From the NCBI GenBank assembly GCA_002308435.1, contig DBUY01000004.1, positions 1 to 11,706 of the forward strand: a stretch of DNA of 11,706 bases, written 5' to 3'. Made by a program: the position numbers and the translations under genes. The notes below the pieces were generated by a model. The model was not told the DNA's origin and made no database searches. It was given only the letters and a program-made list of their open reading frames with translations. Positions 1-7,106 of this stretch are shown one piece after another; position 1 is the stretch's first letter; each line of letters opens with the position of its first letter. This stretch comes from Proteobacteria bacterium UBA1278 (GTDB lineage: Bacteria; Pseudomonadota; Gammaproteobacteria; Comchoanobacterales; Comchoanobacteraceae).

Positions 1-1719
1 GTGTGTAGCAAGCACTTTCCTAGCACGCTCATAGTTTCTATCGATTACTTTTCTGACTTCTTGATCAATTTTGAACACTGTCTGCTCTGAACATTCTCGT
101 TCTTTGCCGACTGATTTCCCTAGAAATACTTCACTCTGCTCAGCGGTATAGTTGATTGGTCCGAGTGAACTTGTTAGCCCAAATACTGTCACAATGCTTC
201 TTGCTAGCTCAGTCGCTCGCTCGATGTCATTGGATGCACCAGTCGTTACTTTCTGCGGGCCAAATATCATTTCTTCTGCTAAGCGGCCGCCATACAGTGC
301 TGAAATACGGCTTTCGAGTTTCTCGAGTGATTGACTGTATTGATCACGCTCGGGAAGAAATACGGTCACACCCAATGCCCTTCCTCGCGGAATGATAGAC
401 ACTTTGTGAACTGGATCATGATCAGGCACATTGAGGCCAACGATGGCATGACCAGCTTCGTGGTAGGCAGTCAGTAGCTTTTCTTCGTCATTCATCACCA
501 TTGTGTGACGCTCAGCACCCATGATGATTTTGTCCTTAGCTTTTTCTAGCTCGAGCATGGAGACTTTTTTCTTGTTGACCCGGGCAGCAAATAATGCAGC
601 TTCGTTCACTAGGTTTGCTAGGTCAGCGCCTGAAAACCCAGGTGTACCCTGTGCTATTGACACTGGATCAACGTCTTTACTGGTCACTACTTTACCGAGA
701 TGGACAGATAAGATCTTCTGGCGTCCTGTGATATCCGGCAATGGTACAACAACCTGACGATCAAATCGGCCTGGCCGCAAAAGTGCAGGATCAAGCACAT
801 CGGGCCGGTTAGTAGCCGCCATAACAATCACACCTTCATTACCTTCGAAACCGTCCATTTCTACAAGCAGCTGGTTAAGCGTTTGCTCACGCTCGTCGTG
901 CCCTCCACCTAATCCAGCACCACGCTGTCGACCGACAGCGTCAATTTCATCGATAAAGATAATGCATGGTGCTTGCTTCTTGGCCTGCTCGAACATATCC
1001 CGGACTCGTGACGCACCGACGCCAACAAACATTTCGACGAAATCTGAGCCTGAAATACTAAAGAATGGCACATCCGCTTCTCCAGCGACAGCTTTGGCGA
1101 GTAAGGTTTTACCTGTGCCTGGAGGGCCAACGAGTAGTGCACCACAGGGTATGCTTGCGCCGAGTTTCTGGAATTTGCGTGGATCTTTCAAGAAGTCCAC
1201 AAACTCTTCTACATCCAATTTCGCTTCCTCGACACCCGCTACATCGTCAAATGTCACTGGTTTTTGTGTATCTGATAATAACCGTGCACGACTTCTGCCA
1301 AATGACATTGGGCCACCTTTGCTACCTGAGCCACCGCCTTGTAGCTGGCGCATCGCCCATAGCCACAATCCGATCAGCAGAAGAAATGGAGTCCAATGCA
1401 CAAATATTGTCAATAAGACACTTTGTTGCTCTGGCTCTTTGCCAGATGTGATGACATTGTTTTCTTTCAACGTTGTTAGCAACGTGCTGTCATTCAGCGG
1501 CATAAAAGTAGTAAACTCAGTATTGTCGGTAAATCTACCTTGAATATTTTGGTCACGTATAACAACCGACTCAACGTCGCCTTGTTCAACTCGTTGCATG
1601 AATTCAGAGTACTTGAGTACATCGACACGATCTTTTGTTGGCGAAAAGCTTGTAAAGATACTCATCAACATAAGTATAATAACAGCCCACAATGCCAAAT
1701 TTTTCGTTTTTTCACTCAT
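1..1719 (-). CDS. ftsH: ATP-dependent zinc metalloprotease FtsH, C-terminus cut by window edge
   Basis: Membrane-anchored AAA+ protease that unfolds and degrades membrane and short-lived cytosolic proteins. The reading frame is open from the ATG at 1719 to base 1, giving 573 codons; E. coli FtsH is 644 residues, so roughly the last 70 are missing. Visible in order: TM helix 1 (about residues 8-25), a periplasmic segment, TM helix 2 (about 103-122) followed by a glycine-rich linker, Walker A GPPGTGKT (198-205), Walker B IIFIDE (253-258), the second region of homology with RPGRFDR (315-321), the zinc motif HEAGH (420-424), and the third zinc ligand Asp498 in SNDIERAT. All catalytic residues are present. 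The start overlaps the end of rlmE by 8 nt (1712-1719), so the two are probably cotranscribed and translationally coupled, as in the usual gammaproteobacterial rlmE-ftsH order. Identification is firm; only the C-terminus is unseen. Confidence 0.97.
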   Translation of the reverse strand, partial: MSEKTKNLALWAVIILMLMSIFTSFSPTKDRVDVLKYSEFMQRVEQGDVESVVIRDQNIQGRFTDNTEFTTFMPLNDSTLLTTLKENNVITSGKEPEQQSVLLTIFVHWTPFLLLIGLWLWAMRQLQGGGSGSKGGPMSFGRSRARLLSDTQKPVTFDDVAGVEEAKLDVEEFVDFLKDPRKFQKLGASIPCGALLVGPPGTGKTLLAKAVAGEADVPFFSISGSDFVEMFVGVGASRVRDMFEQAKKQAPCIIFIDEIDAVGRQRGAGLGGGHDEREQTLNQLLVEMDGFEGNEGVIVMAATNRPDVLDPALLRPGRFDRQVVVPLPDITGRQKILSVHLGKVVTSKDVDPVSIAQGTPGFSGADLANLVNEAALFAARVNKKKVSMLELEKAKDKIIMGAERHTMVMNDEEKLLTAYHEAGHAIVGLNVPDHDPVHKVSIIPRGRALGVTVFLPERDQYSQSLEKLESRISALYGGRLAEEMIFGPQKVTTGASNDIERATELARSIVTVFGLTSSLGPINYTAEQSEVFLGKSVGKERECSEQTVFKIDQEVRKVIDRNYERARKVLATH

Positions 1720-2365
1720 GTAATGACTCTCCCTTTACAGTGTCTTGAGGCTTTTTGTCTATTCCTAAGAAGTAGATTTCTCCTGACTCACGGCGTGACG
1801 CATCAGGTTTTATTACTTTAACGCGTTTAAAAGTCGAACGCAATGCTTTCAGCATCTCATTGAACCCAACTCCATTAAAAGATTTTGCCAGAAAAAACCC
1901 ACCCTCACTCAAATAATTCTGGCTAATATCATAGGCAACTTCAACGAGACGGCTACTGCGCAATTGGTCTGTACGCTGATGCCCACACATATTTGGGGCC
2001 ATATCTGACACGACTAGATCGATACCATTGCTAGCAATTTCGTGGTACCACGCAAAACACGCATCTGACTCGATATCGTCCTGTCGAGTGGTCACCCCAT
2101 GGATCGGCGCCATCTCTAATAGATCAACAGCGAATATTTGGCCATTTTCTCCAACCCACTCTACTAAGAGCTCTGTCCAACTTCCTGGCGCAGCGCCTAA
2201 TTCTAACACGCGCATTCCTGGCTTAACAATTTGGTATTTTTCTTGTATTTCTATGAGCTTGAAGGCAGCTCGTGACCGGTAACCGAACGCTTTTGCTTCC
2301 CGAACATACGGATCTTTATTTTGCCGATTAAGCCATTTTTTGCTACTTCGTGACTGCGCCATCAT
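1712..2365 (-). CDS. rlmE: 23S rRNA (uridine-2'-O-)-methyltransferase RlmE (FtsJ/RrmJ)
   Basis: SAM-dependent enzyme that methylates the 2'-O of U2552 (E. coli numbering) in the A loop of 23S rRNA, a late step of 50S assembly. The 217 residues fit the family (E. coli about 209). It has the N-terminal GYRSRAAFKL segment, SAM motif I ELGAAPGSW (55-63), a SAM-binding acidic strand near Asp81, SDMAPN (120-125), and the full K-D-K-E catalytic set at Lys36, Asp121, Lys161 and Glu196. Two ATG codons occur in tandem (2365 and 2362), and neither has a good Shine-Dalgarno, so the exact start may shift by one codon. The TGA stop lies inside the first codons of ftsH. A 103-bp gap separates it from the upstream peroxiredoxin gene; I could not find a convincing promoter or terminator there, so read-through from the peroxiredoxin gene is possible. 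Confidence 0.96.
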   Translation of the reverse strand: MMAQSRSSKKWLNRQNKDPYVREAKAFGYRSRAAFKLIEIQEKYQIVKPGMRVLELGAAPGSWTELLVEWVGENGQIFAVDLLEMAPIHGVTTRQDDIESDACFAWYHEIASNGIDLVVSDMAPNMCGHQRTDQLRSSRLVEVAYDISQNYLSEGGFFLAKSFNGVGFNEMLKALRSTFKRVKVIKPDASRRESGEIYFLGIDKKPQDTVKGESLHE

Positions 2366-2468
2366 ACTTGTTGCATCAACTTGTTAACGATGTGTGGTCA
2401 GCGCGAGAATTTTTCAAGCTCTAACTTGCATATTCTGAGGAATACTTCTCTAGTAGATTAGGCTGATG
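2366..2468. other. Peroxiredoxin-rlmE intergenic gap without clear signals
   Basis: This 103-bp spacer lies between two minus-strand genes. It contains a short dyad (TATTC/GAATA arms around TGAG, near 2434-2447), but no T-run follows it on the minus strand, so it is not a convincing terminator. No -35/-10 pair of the kind seen upstream of neighbouring genes was found for rlmE. Confidence 0.4.
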
Positions 2469-3074
2469 TTATAGTGCTTCGGCATGCTCTGTCAGAAAGG
2501 TACTGATTCCTGCTGCATCTGCTTGGAAGCCAGAACGCCCCTCTTGCCAGCCTGCTTGGCAAACTTCGCCATGCTTCTCATGATACTGAACTGCCTGAAT
2601 CGTTCGGATAATTTCGTCGATATTCCGACCAACTGGGAGGTCATTGATATGCTTAGCACGAACTACTTTTTGCTTGTCGATAATGATGCTAGCGCGATAG
2701 GCAACGTGGTTCTGAGCATGCTCCACACCGTAATCTCTGCAAATTTGGTGGCTCACATCGGCAACCATGGTATAGTCAACCGGTCCTATTCCGCCTTCGC
2801 TCACTGGTGTCTCACGCCATCTCAGGTGAGAAAACTCTGAATCAACCGATACTGTCATCACTTTGACACCCATCTTATTGAGCAGAGACATCCGTTTGTG
2901 GAGAGCAATCATTTCTGTCGGACAGACAAAGGTGAAGTCGAGTGGGTAAAAAAATAAGAGTCCATACTGATTATCAATGGCGTTGTGTAGGTTAAACCCT
3001 TCGATAATTTCACCATTTTCAGATACGGCGTTGCAGGTAAAATCTTGTGCGATGTGACCAACTTCAATTGTCAT
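2469..3074 (-). CDS. Typical 2-Cys peroxiredoxin (AhpC/TSA, Prx1-type)
   Basis: Thiol peroxidase reducing H2O2, alkyl hydroperoxides and possibly peroxynitrite in the cytosol. It has 201 residues. The active-site loop FYPLDFTFVCPTE carries Pro44, Thr48 and peroxidatic Cys51. Arg127 in AYRASIIID is the expected active-site arginine. The resolving cysteine is Cys172 in HGEVCQAGW, followed by a C-terminal tail typical of the Prx1/AhpC subgroup. Electron donor unknown: no ahpF, ahpD or thioredoxin reductase gene lies beside it. Start: ATG at 3074 with a good GAGG ribosome site 6 nt upstream (3081-3084). It is transcribed divergently from sodB, sharing a 142-bp intergenic region, which suggests a small oxidative-stress locus. 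Coxiella also has ahpC close to sodB (from memory). The symbol is left blank because ahpC and other Prx1 names cannot be separated from sequence alone. Confidence 0.95.
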   Translation of the reverse strand: MTIEVGHIAQDFTCNAVSENGEIIEGFNLHNAIDNQYGLLFFYPLDFTFVCPTEMIALHKRMSLLNKMGVKVMTVSVDSEFSHLRWRETPVSEGGIGPVDYTMVADVSHQICRDYGVEHAQNHVAYRASIIIDKQKVVRAKHINDLPVGRNIDEIIRTIQAVQYHEKHGEVCQAGWQEGRSGFQADAAGISTFLTEHAEAL

Positions 3075-3097
3075 AGAATTCCTCGATGTTTTTTGCT

Positions 3098-3126
3098 ATA
3101 TTACCACAGCTCAATTCGCCTCGCAA
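3098..3126 (-). promoter_or_regulatory. Predicted sigma-70-type promoter of the peroxiredoxin gene
   Basis: Read on the minus strand, TTGCGA (3121-3126) is followed by exactly 17 nt and then TAATAT (3098-3103). Transcription would start near 3091, giving a leader of about 17 nt that contains the GAGG ribosome site. This is one of the better promoter matches in the window. Confidence 0.55.
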
Positions 3127-3156
3127 TGCAGACTTTGCTGAGCTAATCACCAACAC

Positions 3157-3185
3157 TTGCCTTGAGCCGTATTATGACATAGGCT
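3157..3185 (+). promoter_or_regulatory. Possible sodB promoter (weak)
   Basis: TTGCCT (3157-3162), a 17-nt spacer and TAGGCT (3180-3185) are placed to give a leader of about 25 nt. An overlapping alternative is TTGAGC (3162-3167), 17 nt, TGTGAT (3185-3190). Both have weak -10 boxes, so the element is uncertain; a regulator may be needed. Confidence 0.3.
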
Positions 3186-3216
3186 GTGATTACGAAAACG
3201 AATCCTCAGAAACCGT

Positions 3217-3804
3217 ATGCACACGCAACCCGAACTACCATACCGCAAGGATGCTCTTGCGCCTTATATCTCCGAAAAAACGATGGACTATCACTATGGC
3301 AAGCATCACAAAGGTTATTTTGATAAGCTGAATGCACTAATCGTTGACACGCCTTTCGCACAGCAATCGCTCGTTGAAATTGTGCGATCGTCCGATGGCG
3401 CACTCTTCAATAATGCAGCCCAAGCTTGGAACCATATTCTTTATTGGGATAGCATGAGCCCAAAGACTGGCCAAATGCCTACTGGCGAATTGCTAAATGC
3501 AATTACCCGTGATTTTGGCGGTGTTGATGAGCTTAAGTCTGCTTTCACGACTGCAGCACTTAATACGTTTGGTTCTGGCTGGGCCTGGCTGGTCATTAAC
3601 TCGGAGAAGAAACTTGCTGTTGTAAGCACATCGAATGCCCACAATCCACTGGAAATGCCTGGAACCACGCCATTACTAGCCTGTGATGTCTGGGAGCATG
3701 CCTATTACCTCGACACGCAGAATAACCGCGCATCCTATCTGGATCATTTCTGGACCGTGTGCAATTGGGAATATGTGCATGAACAGTTGCTGAAGTCTAC
3801 CTAG
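3217..3804 (+). CDS. sodB: Iron superoxide dismutase SodB
   Basis: Dismutates superoxide to O2 and H2O2 in the cytosol; the H2O2 is a substrate for the divergently encoded peroxiredoxin. The 195 residues align end to end with E. coli SodB (193). Metal ligands are His26 (in YHYGKHH), His73 (in AQAWNH), Asp157 and His161 (in CDVWEHAYYLD). Gln69 in the FNNAAQ segment is the second-sphere residue characteristic of iron-type enzymes, whereas Mn enzymes carry their Gln elsewhere. No signal peptide is present, so it is cytosolic. ATG at 3217 is the natural start by homology (about one residue shorter than E. coli at the N-terminus), although the Shine-Dalgarno is poor. It is convergent with spmB, ending 35 bp from that gene's stop with no obvious hairpin terminator between. 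Confidence 0.96.
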   Translation: MHTQPELPYRKDALAPYISEKTMDYHYGKHHKGYFDKLNALIVDTPFAQQSLVEIVRSSDGALFNNAAQAWNHILYWDSMSPKTGQMPTGELLNAITRDFGGVDELKSAFTTAALNTFGSGWAWLVINSEKKLAVVSTSNAHNPLEMPGTTPLLACDVWEHAYYLDTQNNRASYLDHFWTVCNWEYVHEQLLKST

Positions 3805-3839
3805 TTGGCATCAGTCTTTCATATTTTCTGTGCTGTGCT

Positions 3840-4379
3840 TCAAGCGAGCAGTAGTTGACAGAAATATACAGCTGCGATAATACCACACAATTCGCCGATC
3901 AGGCTCGCTACGATGGCGTGGCGGGTACGGCTGATATTGATTGCGCCAAATAAAATGGCCACCAAATAGAACGTTGTTTCGGTTGCCCCCATGATGGTAG
4001 CAGCTGTGAGTGCAATCATACTATCGGGACCAAACTGGTCTATCAAGTCAAACATGACCGCGTTTGATGCTGCTCCACTGAACGGACGCAATAAAGCCAA
4101 TGGAACCAGTGCTTTTTGGAAACCGATCTGTTCTAGAAATGGCCCGATCTGATCAGCAATCAAGTCAATAGCTCCGGAGTCTCGTAACATACCAACTGCA
4201 ACTATCATGCCGACTAAGTAAGGCATGAGCTTGAGTGCGATTTTAATCGCATCACTGGCACCTTCCAAGAAGCTCTCAAATACCGTCACACGCTTCAATG
4301 CGCCGACCAAAGGTATTAACACGATAACGCCTAAAAGTAGATGACTTGATACACCGCTTGCCACGACTGCGAAACTCAT
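3840..4379 (-). CDS. spmB: SpmB-like Gate-domain membrane protein
   Basis: Integral membrane protein with a nucleoside-recognition (Gate) domain, homologous to Bacillus subtilis spore maturation protein B. Shared blocks include the YESF/FESF..EG segment, PYLVGM, a VPLALLRPFSG block, FGPDS, GATETTFY and LFGA. It has 179 residues, close to B. subtilis SpmB (178), with about five hydrophobic segments. Gate-domain proteins are thought to move small solutes; the substrate of SpmA/SpmB is unknown, and this organism is presumably not a spore former, so the name reflects homology only. Start: ATG at 4379 was chosen over the in-frame ATG at 4391 because GGAGG (4385-4389) sits 5 nt upstream of 4379 and would lie inside the longer reading frame. 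It follows spmA by 36 bp on the same strand and is probably in the same operon. Many proteobacteria carry SpmA and SpmB as one fused protein; here they are separate. Confidence 0.9.
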   Translation of the reverse strand: MSFAVVASGVSSHLLLGVIVLIPLVGALKRVTVFESFLEGASDAIKIALKLMPYLVGMIVAVGMLRDSGAIDLIADQIGPFLEQIGFQKALVPLALLRPFSGAASNAVMFDLIDQFGPDSMIALTAATIMGATETTFYLVAILFGAINISRTRHAIVASLIGELCGIIAAVYFCQLLLA

Positions 4380-4384
4380 TGATT

Positions 4385-4389
4385 CCTCC
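4385..4389 (-). promoter_or_regulatory. Strong ribosome binding site that sets the spmB start
   Basis: GGAGG on the minus strand lies 5 nt before the ATG at 4379. It also forms codons 2-3 of the longer reading frame beginning at 4391, which argues that 4379 is the true start. Confidence 0.7.
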
Positions 4390-4415
4390 ATGGACTCACT
4401 ATTTTGGTGAGAAGA

Positions 4416-5009
4416 CTAGACATATTCTTCCTTGGACGAACGTCCTTGCAGCATGAGACACGCAACGATTGATCCTAGAGTTGAAAAGATTGTTGCCAGC
4501 AGTGTGGTAATGATGATCTTAGTTGGGTCTAGACTGCCGGCCTTAGCCAGTGCTGCAATCGCAGTGGTTGGTAACAGCTGTACGCTCGAGCTGGTTATGA
4601 CCAGAAATAGACACATGGCATTACTGGCTGCCGCGGGGTCTGGATTGAGTTTTTGCAGTGCTTGCATTGCGCGGATACTGATGGGTATACTCGCATTGTT
4701 AAGCCCTAGCATACTGCTGACGATACTAAATGTCATTGCCCCCATCGCCGGATGATCGCCTGGTATGTCAGGAAATAGTCGCCTCATGACGGGCTGCAAC
4801 AGTCGAGCAAGCATCCGAACGGCGCCACAGTCCTCTGCTATTTTCATCAACCCTAACCAAAATGCCATTATTCCAATTAACGAGATGGAAATTTCGATGG
4901 CTCGATTCGCATGAACTGGAATGTGGCTTACCATGAACTCCACCTTTCCGTTCCAGATGGCTGCCGTTGCTGATATAAGTATCATGAGTGTCCAAATGAC
5001 ATTAAACAT
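4416..5009 (-). CDS. spmA: SpmA-like Gate-domain membrane protein
   Basis: Partner of SpmB; a nucleoside-recognition-domain membrane protein homologous to B. subtilis spore maturation protein A. It has 197 residues (B. subtilis SpmA 196). Hallmarks include an N-terminal TM segment starting FNVIWTLMILI, a FWLGLMKIAED block, LFPDIPGDHPAMGAM, GLNNASIPISIRAM, and PTTAIAA before the last TM helix. The frame is open farther upstream, but ATG at 5009 matches the family N-terminus exactly, and the longer version would run through the divergent promoter and into the next gene. No Shine-Dalgarno is visible, so initiation may be weak or on a short leader. It precedes spmB on the same strand; transport substrate and physiological role are unknown. 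A helical wheel or topology prediction would help, but the family assignment is clear from the conserved blocks. Confidence 0.9.
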   Translation of the reverse strand: MFNVIWTLMILISATAAIWNGKVEFMVSHIPVHANRAIEISISLIGIMAFWLGLMKIAEDCGAVRMLARLLQPVMRRLFPDIPGDHPAMGAMTFSIVSSMLGLNNASIPISIRAMQALQKLNPDPAAASNAMCLFLVITSSSVQLLPTTAIAALAKAGSLDPTKIIITTLLATIFSTLGSIVACLMLQGRSSKEEYV

Positions 5010-5014
5010 GAGTA

Positions 5015-5043
5015 TTGCGGCTTTTTTTAGTCTGCTGTACAAT
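5015..5043 (+). promoter_or_regulatory. Predicted promoter of the DUF1460 amidase gene
   Basis: TTGCGG (5015-5020), a 17-nt spacer and TACAAT (5038-5043) would start transcription near 5050, leaving a leader of about 22 nt to the GTG at 5072. The -10 overlaps the spmA -10 on the other strand. Confidence 0.5.
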
Positions 5044-5067
5044 ATCACGCATCCGCAATTAAGGCAA
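5039..5067 (-). promoter_or_regulatory. Predicted promoter of spmA-spmB
   Basis: On the minus strand, TTGCCT (5062-5067), a 17-nt spacer and TATTGT (5039-5044) would start transcription near 5032, about 23 nt before the spmA ATG. It shares five base pairs of its -10 with the oppositely directed promoter at 5015-5043. Confidence 0.42.
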
Positions 5068-5071
5068 TCCC

Positions 5072-5983
5072 GTGTCCGTACCCACCTCCACTCCTTCCTC
5101 ACAGATATACGGTGAAAGTACGCTCGAGACAGCCGCAGTTGATGACTTTCATACTTACCAATCCACAATACGATTAGCATCGCTTGATCAGTCACTGACT
5201 GATCGCTTACACGTGATTTTATCGATGTTTGAGGGAAGACCCTACCAATTTGACCCAATTGGCGATGGAGTAGATGATCCCTTTGACCAGCGTCCGCTGG
5301 TGTGCACGACGTCATTTGATTGTATGACGCTTTGTAGCATAGTGATTGCTTTACTGGCTACTGACACGTATTCTGCTTTTCTAAAAGCTCTCAATCAGGT
5401 TCGCTATGGCGACCAAACACCTGGATACTTTCGCCGGCATCATTTTATCGAGTCGCAGTGGAATGAATACAATCGTATATTAGGTTACCTAGCAAGCCAG
5501 ATGCCAGCGCTGTCAAACGACTATCCAATTCATTCAACCCAGCAAACCATTCACTACCCGAACTGGGTTGAGCATCAAAAACAATATCTTAGTCAACGCT
5601 CAAAGACTGATTATCACCTCGCTATTGATGACTTACCGATTACTTTGCGTTCTCCTACCTCCGTCGACGTTGACTATATTCAACTGGATGACCTCCGAAA
5701 ATCTCTTCTAGACCCACAGATGCAAGGATTGATACATGGATGCATCATGCAGCTGGTCTGCCCAAACTGGAATATTGAAAGTAAAATCGGCACCTCTATT
5801 GCCGTCTGTCATCTTGGTATTACGCTTCTGGAATCTGATAGCGTGCAGTTTACACATGCTCATATTGGTGACCAAGTTGTTACTGTTCACCTGATTGAAT
5901 ATCTAGACTATATATCTGCCTATATGCCACACGTGATTGGGGTACGCTTTGAACGCCTAGTGAATAAACGCTTTTGTGACTAA
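5072..5983 (+). CDS. DUF1460 (NlpC/P60-type) N-acetylmuramoyl-L-alanine amidase-like protein, no signal peptide
   Basis: Member of the DUF1460 cysteine-amidase family; characterised Bacteroides relatives cleave the bond between (anhydro)MurNAc and L-Ala of muropeptides (from memory). The 303 residues include the YQFDPIGDG segment near residue 60, the catalytic-cysteine motif SFDCMTLCS with Cys84, and VRYGD followed by FRRHHFIESQWNEYN (about 121-133), which is the family core. The C-terminal domain has HLGITL...THAHIGDQVVTVHLIEYL...GVRFERL, the usual closing block with a candidate catalytic His. Start: GTG at 5072, with AAGG 7 nt upstream and an in-frame stop at 5060-5062, so no longer form exists. 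The N-terminus is polar with no signal peptide, implying a cytosolic protein unless exported another way. It is convergent with anmK, with 7 bp between the two stops. Exact reaction on this branch is inferred. Confidence 0.83.
   Translation: MSVPTSTPSSQIYGESTLETAAVDDFHTYQSTIRLASLDQSLTDRLHVILSMFEGRPYQFDPIGDGVDDPFDQRPLVCTTSFDCMTLCSIVIALLATDTYSAFLKALNQVRYGDQTPGYFRRHHFIESQWNEYNRILGYLASQMPALSNDYPIHSTQQTIHYPNWVEHQKQYLSQRSKTDYHLAIDDLPITLRSPTSVDVDYIQLDDLRKSLLDPQMQGLIHGCIMQLVCPNWNIESKIGTSIAVCHLGITLLESDSVQFTHAHIGDQVVTVHLIEYLDYISAYMPHVIGVRFERLVNKRFCD
5186..5204. repeat. 19-bp perfect palindrome inside the DUF1460 gene
   Basis: GATCAGTCACTGACTGATC has 9-bp arms around a single central base. It lies about 115 bp inside the reading frame, encoding part of SLDQSLTDRL. 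It could be an intragenic operator or an mRNA hairpin, or it could be chance. Confidence 0.5.
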
Positions 5984-5990
5984 GCACATA

Positions 5991-7103
5991 CTAGGCTCGT
6001 AATCCGGAGTGGCGTACTCGTGCACCGAGTATAGCTGGCTGCCGTGCGCCAGTAGTGCTTCGTAGATCTATAGGAATCCTGGCGTCTCGGCAAAAAGCTA
6101 GCCATGCAAATAAACCGCACTCTAACCACTCAGGATCGATACCGAGTGTTGTGGTGTCGCTTACAGGCCAATCAGTCAACGACGCTGCTAGTTGCTCCAT
6201 CAAAAACTCGTTTTTCACTCCCTTGCCATAAATATAAATTGGTGTGCCGGTATGCGAGGATGCAAGTCGATTCATGTCTGCGCGAATACTATTTACAGTG
6301 AATGCACACAGAGTTGCTTGGACATCCACAGGGGGGTAATCATTAAGCTGATACCGCTCCAACCATGCCCTTGAGAAATAATCACGCCCTGTGCTTTTCG
6401 GCAAACTTTTTTGAAGATAAGGATCTTGCATCCACTGTGCCAACAAGTCATCAATTATCCTGCCAGAGCGCGCCCATACACCTGCATCATCAAAAGGCTT
6501 TTGAAGACAGGACTGGGTCCAAAGGTCCATTAATGCATTCGCAGGACCGATGTCCCATCCTGATGTGCTGCTTGGTGAACAAATCGTCACGTTTGCGATA
6601 CCGCCCAGATTCAAGAAAATGCCTGACTCTTTATTCGCTTGGCTTAAACAATATTGGTGATAAGCAGGAATAAGGGGTGCACCGATTCCTCCCGTGGCAA
6701 TATCAGTCGATCTAAATTGTCCAATCACATCAATACCAACCATGTCTGCAAGCTGATGCGCGTCTTCTACTTGTAGCGAGTATGGGTACTGCGCATGAGG
6801 ACGATGGTGTATGGTCTGACCGTGTAGACCGATGGCTTTGATGTCGTCTGGGGCCAATGTAATTTTTTCAAGCAATGCTTCAATGGCTTGCGCGTAGACT
6901 AAAGTCAATTGATGACGCAGAGACATCAGATTTGAGATACTCATGGTGTCATCCTCGACTGCAACCATGATTTCCTGTCTCAATTTTTTGTGGATATCAA
7001 CAGACACACCTCCCAAGAGCTCCTGTTGGCCCTGGTCGAACTCGTAGGCGACACAATCTACTGCATCTGCACTCGTCCCAGTATTGACTCCTAAAAATAA
7101 CAC
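5991..7103 (-). CDS. anmK: Anhydro-N-acetylmuramic acid kinase AnmK
   Basis: Phosphorylates 1,6-anhydro-MurNAc with ATP and opens the anhydro ring to give MurNAc-6-phosphate, returning murein sugar to metabolism. It has 370 residues (E. coli 369). Hallmarks: the N-terminal phosphate loop GTSADAVD (9-16; family usual GTSLDGVD), GLHGQTIHHRP, the IGQFRSTDIATGGIGAPL block, LNLGGIANVT, catalytic Asp184 in WDIGPANALMD, KSTGRDYF (from 236), VDVQATL and a C-terminal EWLECGLFAWLA. The GPAN where E. coli has GPGN is a conservative change. Start is GTG at 7103, only 3 bp after the stop of the upstream M23 endopeptidase gene, so the two are translationally coupled; no strong independent ribosome site is seen. 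The M23-anmK pairing also occurs in Pseudomonas (PA0667-PA0666, from memory). Cytosolic. Confidence 0.96.
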   Translation of the reverse strand: MLFLGVNTGTSADAVDCVAYEFDQGQQELLGGVSVDIHKKLRQEIMVAVEDDTMSISNLMSLRHQLTLVYAQAIEALLEKITLAPDDIKAIGLHGQTIHHRPHAQYPYSLQVEDAHQLADMVGIDVIGQFRSTDIATGGIGAPLIPAYHQYCLSQANKESGIFLNLGGIANVTICSPSSTSGWDIGPANALMDLWTQSCLQKPFDDAGVWARSGRIIDDLLAQWMQDPYLQKSLPKSTGRDYFSRAWLERYQLNDYPPVDVQATLCAFTVNSIRADMNRLASSHTGTPIYIYGKGVKNEFLMEQLAASLTDWPVSDTTTLGIDPEWLECGLFAWLAFCRDARIPIDLRSTTGARQPAILGARVRHSGLRA

Positions 7104-7106
7104 TGG

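Noticed and set aside
962..1543. Plus-strand open frame of 193 codons
   Set aside because: It lies antisense to the well-conserved ATPase domain of ftsH, and its translation shows no recognisable domain; it is a shadow frame.
2434..2447. Short dyad downstream of the peroxiredoxin gene as a terminator
   Set aside because: The stem is only 5 bp and no T-run follows on the minus strand.
3086..3331. Plus-strand open frame between the peroxiredoxin gene and sodB
   Set aside because: It covers the shared promoter region and overlaps the start of sodB in another frame; no protein features.
5010..5315. Longer spmA reading frame starting near 5315
   Set aside because: The extra N-terminal residues overlap the DUF1460 gene and both promoters, and do not match the SpmA family; the ATG at 5009 gives the family N-terminus.
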